Source: Bacillota bacterium
Lineage (GTDB): Bacteria > Bacillota > Clostridia > Acetivibrionales > JAEXSP01
DNA: 64,000 nt
Direction of reading: 5' to 3'
NCBI GenBank assembly: GCA_023453795.1
Contig: JAEXSP010000017.1
Coordinates: forward strand, 1-64,000
Part shown: positions 60,587 to 64,000 of the stretch, piece after piece
How the letters are laid out: every line of letters starts with the position of its first letter
Position numbering within the stretch: the stretch's first letter is position 1
Translations under genes and position numbers: made by a program
Notes under the pieces: generated by a model
Seen by the model: only the letters and a program-made list of their open reading frames with translations
Databases searched by the model: none
Told to the model about the DNA's origin: nothing

Positions 60587-61033
60587 ATGGGTATTATAAA
60601 TAAATCCAGAATAAAATCCCCTTGGGTTATACATTATGACTGTACCAGCTGCAACGGATGTGATATTGAAACATTGGCATGCCTTACGCCGCTGTATGAC
60701 GTAGAGCGTTTCGGAATTATAAATGTCGGTAACCCAAAGCATGCCGATGTACTTGTTGTCACAGGATCAGTCAATAAAAGGAATGTAAGGGTGCTTAAAA
60801 ACCTTTACGATCAGATGCCTGATCCAAAGGCTGTTGTAGCTGTCGGAGCTTGTGCATGTACCGGCGGGATATTTAAGGACTGCTACAATGTATTAGGCGG
60901 AGTTGATCAGGTTCTTCCTGTAGATGTTTATGTACCAGGATGCTGTGCAAGGCCGGAAGCTATAATTGACGGTATTGTGATGGCGATGGCTAAGCTTCAG
61001 GAAAAGGCTAAAAAACAAGAATCTGCCAAATAA
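60587..61033 (+). CDS. echC: Ech hydrogenase small subunit EchC
   Basis: Carries the proximal [4Fe-4S] cluster of the [NiFe] centre, homologous to NuoB. The 148-residue protein has the cluster Cys residues in YDCTSCNGCDIETLAC, VGACACTGGIF and VPGCCARPEAIIDGI. The start is set at ATG 60587, eight bases after AAGGAG; the longest frame would begin at a GTG three codons upstream. The short length (no N-terminal extension, one cluster) is typical of Ech. Confidence 0.96.
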   Translation: MGIINKSRIKSPWVIHYDCTSCNGCDIETLACLTPLYDVERFGIINVGNPKHADVLVVTGSVNKRNVRVLKNLYDQMPDPKAVVAVGACACTGGIFKDCYNVLGGVDQVLPVDVYVPGCCARPEAIIDGIVMAMAKLQEKAKKQESAK

Positions 61034-61113
61034 TGCGGTAATAGTTCGACTGAATAGATTTTAGCAAGGCTTGAATGCGGAGATATGCGTTAAGCTCTTA
61101 GTAGGAGGGTAAG

Positions 61114-61491
61114 ATGATAGAAAACCTTTTTGAAATAACAAAGGATCAGCTTCTGAATGAAGTCCAGAATATGATGTACGACAATTACAGATTTGTTACC
61201 GCTACCTGTGTTGATACGGGTGATGAACATATCGATGTAACATATCATTTCGATAAGGATCTTCAATTGAAAAACTACAGGATAAGAGTCGAAAGAGGAG
61301 AAGAAGTACCAAGCATCTCGAAGATTTATCTTTGTGCGATACTTGTAGAAAATGAGATGAAAGAGCTCTTTGGACTGAATATTACAAATATAGCGATAGA
61401 CTACGGCGGACATATGCTTTTGGCCGATGAAGATCTTGTAAATCCTATGGCAAAGCAGCAAATAGTAATTGTACAGAAGGGGGAGAAATAA
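61114..61491 (+). CDS. echD: Ech hydrogenase subunit EchD (NuoC-like)
   Basis: A 125-residue hydrophilic subunit homologous to NuoC/HycE N-terminal part, without cofactors. The fold has YRFVTATCVDTGDEHIDVTY and the conserved segment ILVENEMKELFGLNITNIA, which matches the family's ...EREIWDMFGI... signature. Ribosome binding site TAGGAGGGTAAG. The last codons lie just before the echE start, with the stop codon overlapping the echE ribosome binding site by one or two bases. The 80-base gap before it holds no feature that I recognise. Confidence 0.93.
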   Translation: MIENLFEITKDQLLNEVQNMMYDNYRFVTATCVDTGDEHIDVTYHFDKDLQLKNYRIRVERGEEVPSISKIYLCAILVENEMKELFGLNITNIAIDYGGHMLLADEDLVNPMAKQQIVIVQKGEK

Positions 61492-61492
61492 G

Positions 61493-62569
61493 ATGTCAAA
61501 TACAGTAATACCTTTCGGGCCGCAGCATCCGGTTCTGCCTGAACCCCTTCATTTGAAACTGGTAATGCAGGACGAAATAATAGTAGAAGCCATACCTGCA
61601 ATCGGATATGTTCACAGGGGACTTGAAAAGCTTACCGAAACCAAGGAATTTACGCAGAATGTGTTTGTAGTCGAAAGAATCTGCGGAATATGCAGTATGA
61701 TGCATGCAATGGCATACTGCCAGGGCATGGAAGCAATGATGAATGTAGAGATTCCTGACAGAGCAAAATATCTGAGGGTTATTTGGGCGGAATTGCACAG
61801 GATTCACAGCCATCTGCTGTGGCTTGGACTTTTAGCCGATGCTTTCGGATTTGAAAGCCTTTTCATGCAGGTTTGGAGAGACAGGGAAAAGATCATGGAT
61901 ATTATGGAAGAGACTGCAGGAGCGAGGGTAATTATATCTGTCAATACTATTGGCGGAACCCGCCGCGATTTGACAAAAGACAGCATGATCAAAATATCTG
62001 TTATCATAGATGAGATTAAGGAAGACCTTATGAGGGTTGAAAAGACCTTCTTCAATGACTATACAGTTAAGCACAGACTTGTAGGCGTAGGCACCCTTAC
62101 AAAGGAACAGGCATATACCTTCGGTGCTGTAGGACCGATGGCAAGAGCCAGCGGAATAGCACAGGACTTTAGAACAACCGGATATGCTGCTTACGGTGCT
62201 CTTGATTTTGAACCTGTTGTTGAAAATGACGGGGACTGCTATGCAAGGACGGTAGTAAGGCTTAAAGAGGTATATCAGTCAATCAGATTGATTAAACAAG
62301 CCATTGCCTTGATACCTGACGGTGAAATCAGCGTGCCTGTTAAGGGGAATCCTAACGGAGAAGTTATCTCCAGGGTTGAGCAGCCAAGGGGAGAGGTTCT
62401 CTACTATATGAAGGCGAACGGTACAAAGAATCTGGATAGGTTAAGAGTGAGGACACCAACTTTTGCAAATATTCCAACACTCCTTCAGATGCTTCCGGGA
62501 AGCCAGCTTGCAGATGTACCGGTACTGATCCTGACAGTGGATCCGTGCATCAGCTGCACAGAGCGCTAA
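61493..62569 (+). CDS. echE: Ech hydrogenase large subunit EchE ([NiFe] site)
   Basis: Holds the nickel-iron active site, where protons are reduced by ferredoxin-derived electrons, homologous to NuoD. The 358-residue protein has the two Cys pairs that bind nickel, RICGICSMMHAMAYC near residue 62 and the C-terminal DPCISCTER. Only three residues follow the last Cys, so no C-terminal peptide remains for a maturation endopeptidase, as known for some Ech enzymes. Other family segments are PFGPQHPVLPEP, GYVHRGLEKL and GPMARASGI. Start at ATG 61493 after GGGGGAG; the longest frame begins eight codons earlier in echD. Confidence 0.96.
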   Translation: MSNTVIPFGPQHPVLPEPLHLKLVMQDEIIVEAIPAIGYVHRGLEKLTETKEFTQNVFVVERICGICSMMHAMAYCQGMEAMMNVEIPDRAKYLRVIWAELHRIHSHLLWLGLLADAFGFESLFMQVWRDREKIMDIMEETAGARVIISVNTIGGTRRDLTKDSMIKISVIIDEIKEDLMRVEKTFFNDYTVKHRLVGVGTLTKEQAYTFGAVGPMARASGIAQDFRTTGYAAYGALDFEPVVENDGDCYARTVVRLKEVYQSIRLIKQAIALIPDGEISVPVKGNPNGEVISRVEQPRGEVLYYMKANGTKNLDRLRVRTPTFANIPTLLQMLPGSQLADVPVLILTVDPCISCTER

Positions 62570-62656
62570 AGCGCAGTTTACAGTATATTTTTATGTTATT
62601 AATGTGCGGGCAGCAATTGAAATTTGGCGGAGGGTTAAAAATCGGGTTTGTCTTTT

Positions 62657-62681
62657 AACTGTCAACTTTCAACTGTCAACT
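62657..62681 (+). repeat. Short direct repeats between echE and echF
   Basis: The motif AACTGTCAAC occurs at 62657 and 62671, a period of 14 bases, in the run TTAACTGTCAACTTTCAAC-TGTCAACTGC. It lies in a 133-base gap, the widest in the ech operon. Such TCAACT-rich strings occur in many genomes as repetitive DNA; a regulator site or mRNA processing signal is another option. Confidence 0.6.
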
Positions 62682-62702
62682 GCATTATGGAGGTAACCGA
62701 AA

Positions 62703-63080
62703 ATGTTTGATATGTTGGGAAATGTAATGAGGAATTTGACATCCAAGCCTGCGACAAGAAAGTATCCTTTTGAGAAAAGGCAGCCTTTCAGTAAGAGCAG
62801 AGGACAGATAGATATTGATATCGAGACCTGTATCTTCTGCGGAATATGCAGCAGAAAATGTCCCTCGAATGCGATAAGCGTAAACAAGGCTGAAAAGTCA
62901 TGGGAAGTGGATCATTTTAAGTGTGTTATATGCTCCGCATGTGAAGATGTATGTCCCAAAAAGAGCATTCACATGAAAGAAGAATACAAGACCTCAAGTT
63001 ACAGCAAAAAGCGGGCAAAGTTCATTCAGGCGCCAAAGCCTGTTGAGACACCGGCTCAGGAAAATACACAGAAACAATAA
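62703..63080 (+). CDS. echF: Ech hydrogenase polyferredoxin-like subunit EchF
   Basis: Carries two [4Fe-4S] clusters and passes electrons from ferredoxin to the small subunit EchC. The 125-residue protein has CIFCGICSRKCPSNAI (about 42-57) and CVICSACEDVCPKKSI (about 74-89), each with the CxxCxxCxxxCP pattern. The C-terminal tail is Lys/Ala/Gln-rich and likely flexible. Start at ATG 62703 with GGAGGTAACC ahead. It ends the operon: a very strong terminator follows. Confidence 0.96.
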   Translation: MFDMLGNVMRNLTSKPATRKYPFEKRQPFSKSRGQIDIDIETCIFCGICSRKCPSNAISVNKAEKSWEVDHFKCVICSACEDVCPKKSIHMKEEYKTSSYSKKRAKFIQAPKPVETPAQENTQKQ

Positions 63081-63083
63081 TTA

Positions 63084-63112
63084 AAAGCGGGGCGTAGCCC
63101 CGCTTTGTTTTT
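63084..63112 (+). terminator. Terminator of the ech operon
   Basis: AAAGCGGGGC (63084-63093) pairs perfectly with GCCCCGCTTT (63097-63106) over a GTA loop, followed by GTTTTT. The stem is the most GC-rich in the window. Confidence 0.96.
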
Positions 63113-63160
63113 AAGCTTGAGAGAATAATGTCATATGATAATTAAAATCAGGTTAGTTTT

Positions 63161-63183
63161 CCTCTTCCATACAAGGGAAGGGG
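63161..63183 (+). repeat. Pyrimidine/purine hairpin upstream of hypA
   Basis: CCTCTTCC (63161-63168) pairs with GGAAGGGG (63176-63183, one G-U) over a 7-base loop, 20 bases before the hypA start. It resembles the hairpin that follows hypA. Confidence 0.5.
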
Positions 63184-63202
63184 CAGAGGATAGGTGGAAC
63201 AG

Positions 63203-63544
63203 ATGCACGAATATGCGGTTACAAAAAGCATTGTTGACGTCGTGGTAAAAGAAGCGGCCAAGGCAAATGCAGGCAAAATAACAGAAATAAGACTTGTAAT
63301 CGGAGATCTGTCCACAATTATCGACGATTCGGTGCAGATGTATTTCGATATAATTGCGAAGGACACCTTAGCAGAAGGAGCGAAGCTTGTATTCAAGAGG
63401 GTAGCGGCTGAATTTGCCTGTAGGAAATGCGGCAAAACCTTTGTAAAGCCTCCGAAAGGCTTCGACTGTCCGACATGCGGTGAGACGGGTATGCCCACGG
63501 GAGTCGGGCGGGAGTTCTATATAGAGAGCATCGAGGTTGAATGA
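63203..63544 (+). CDS. hypA: Hydrogenase nickel-insertion protein HypA
   Basis: Delivers nickel to the [NiFe] hydrogenase, together with HypB. The 113-residue protein starts with MHEYAVTKSIVDVV, whose Met1-His2-Glu3 are the nickel-binding group, and has a zinc site of two CxxC motifs, CRKCGKTF and CPTCGETG. The start is set at ATG 63203, five bases after AGGTGG, since the family must begin with MHE; the longest frame starts three codons earlier. It lies after the ech terminator, so it has its own promoter or is read through, and precedes hypB. Confidence 0.96.
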   Translation: MHEYAVTKSIVDVVVKEAAKANAGKITEIRLVIGDLSTIIDDSVQMYFDIIAKDTLAEGAKLVFKRVAAEFACRKCGKTFVKPPKGFDCPTCGETGMPTGVGREFYIESIEVE

Positions 63545-63564
63545 TTTTACCAACTCACCCCCAG

Positions 63565-63588
63565 CCCCTCTCTTCCAAAAGAGAGGGG
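63565..63588 (+). repeat. Perfect hairpin between hypA and hypB
   Basis: CCCCTCTCTT (63565-63574) pairs with AAGAGAGGGG (63579-63588) over a CCAA loop. It lies 21 bases after the hypA stop codon. There is no T run on the plus strand, so it is not a classical terminator; it may be a dispersed repeat. The rest of 63589-63771 shows nothing that I can identify. Confidence 0.7.
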
Positions 63589-63771
63589 GGAATTCAAGCT
63601 TTTCTTCGTAGACACTTAAAAGGGTTTGAAAAAACTTCGTATTTCACTCGGTGAGGAAATCAACGACGTGGTAAAATAATCACGATGATTATTTTAGCCG
63701 GAGCTGACAATGGATGGGAAATAGAGATTTTAGAAAGATTACGTTAAATATAGAATTATGAAGGTGATAAA

Positions 63772-64000
63772 ATGGAAATTAAAGTAATGACCAACATAAT
63801 GGACGCAAATGAAAAGCTAGCTGAAGAAAACAGGGAATTTTTCAGGAATAAAAGCATAACAGCAGTCAACATTATGGCTTCTCCCGGCTCAGGTAAAACA
63901 AGTACGATAACAAAGGTAATACAAAGTCTTGGCGAAAGTATCCCGATAAGTGTTATCGAAGGTGACATAGCATCCAGCATCGATGCCGAGAAAATGGAGC
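63772..64000 (+). CDS. hypB: Hydrogenase nickel-incorporation GTPase HypB, 3' part outside the window
   Basis: GTPase that works with HypA to insert nickel into the hydrogenase. The visible 76 codons start MEIKVMTNIMDANEKLAEEN, have the P-loop MASPGSGKTSTITKVIQSL and the switch-I-like VIEGDIASSIDAEKM. No His-rich N-terminal stretch is present, so it is the non-storage type. AAGGTG is ahead of the ATG. The rest of the gene is beyond base 64000. Confidence 0.95.
   Translation, partial: MEIKVMTNIMDANEKLAEENREFFRNKSITAVNIMASPGSGKTSTITKVIQSLGESIPISVIEGDIASSIDAEKME

Overview
The window comes from a low-GC Gram-positive anaerobe of the Clostridia, most likely a mesophilic cellulolytic species of the Ruminiclostridium type (old Clostridium cluster III). 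Three things point there. A secreted SGNH hydrolase (17.8-18.8 kb) ends in a type I dockerin whose two calcium loops carry Ala-Leu and Ala-Ile at the cohesin-recognition positions, as in C. cellulolyticum-type cellulosomes. The signal recognition particle RNA (7.8-8.0 kb) is the long Bacillus type. Fermentative metabolism is shown by a one-chain pyruvate:ferredoxin oxidoreductase and an Ech-type energy-converting [NiFe] hydrogenase. The species name is an inference.

Layout. 0-0.9 kb: right end of an IS3-family (IS150-like) element. 0.9-2.9 kb: a minus-strand DUF2089 / DUF4097 / small membrane protein module. 3.1-8.3 kb: minus-strand replication and repair block (SRP RNA, HD-GYP protein, dnaX, ybaB, recR) and a 51-codon ORF. 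8.4-12.8 kb: a small anchored protein, a large secreted phosphodiester-glycosidase-family protein and a TtcA-like PP-loop ATPase. 13.0-17.5 kb: tRNA-Pro, a long ArsR-type regulator with an ABC exporter, and an orphan BrxD-like ATPase. 17.8-32.9 kb: a cell-surface region: dockerin SGNH protein, a seven-repeat FxLYD-like protein, a membrane-anchored Memo-family protein coupled to a thioester-less alpha-2-macroglobulin, an MBOAT/SGNH O-acylation pair and a secreted transglutaminase-like protein. 33.1-36.6 kb: PFOR. 36.7-43.6 kb: amidohydrolase, several small hypothetical proteins, tRNA-Val and tRNA-Thr, a FlxA-like protein, a YcdB/SLH-like surface protein and a Cys-rich protein. 43.7-48.0 kb: rho, rpmE, DUF1385 protein, prmC. 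48.0-57.2 kb: AI-2E-type permease, two ABC exporter half-transporters, and a MacB-like ATPase / CARDB-like protein / FtsX-type permease operon with overlapping genes. 57.5-64.0 kb: ech hydrogenase operon (echABCDEF) followed by hypA and the 5' part of hypB.

How the parts fit. PFOR makes reduced ferredoxin from pyruvate and Ech can couple ferredoxin oxidation to H2 formation and ion pumping; HypA and HypB supply nickel to the Ech large subunit. The 17-33 kb region encodes almost only exported or membrane proteins, mostly on one strand, and looks like an envelope and substrate-interaction region. The DUF2089/DUF4097 pair and the MacB-like trio are probably envelope-related as well.

I found no CRISPR array, prophage, complete defence system or integrase. 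The points I would look at first are the possible attenuator in the ech leader, the orphan BrxD-like ATPase, the Memo/alpha-2-macroglobulin pair, the motif shared by the DUF2089 and DUF4097 neighbours, and the tandem-repeat surface protein. Several starts were moved from the longest reading frame to a downstream codon with a good ribosome binding site; these are noted in the entries.
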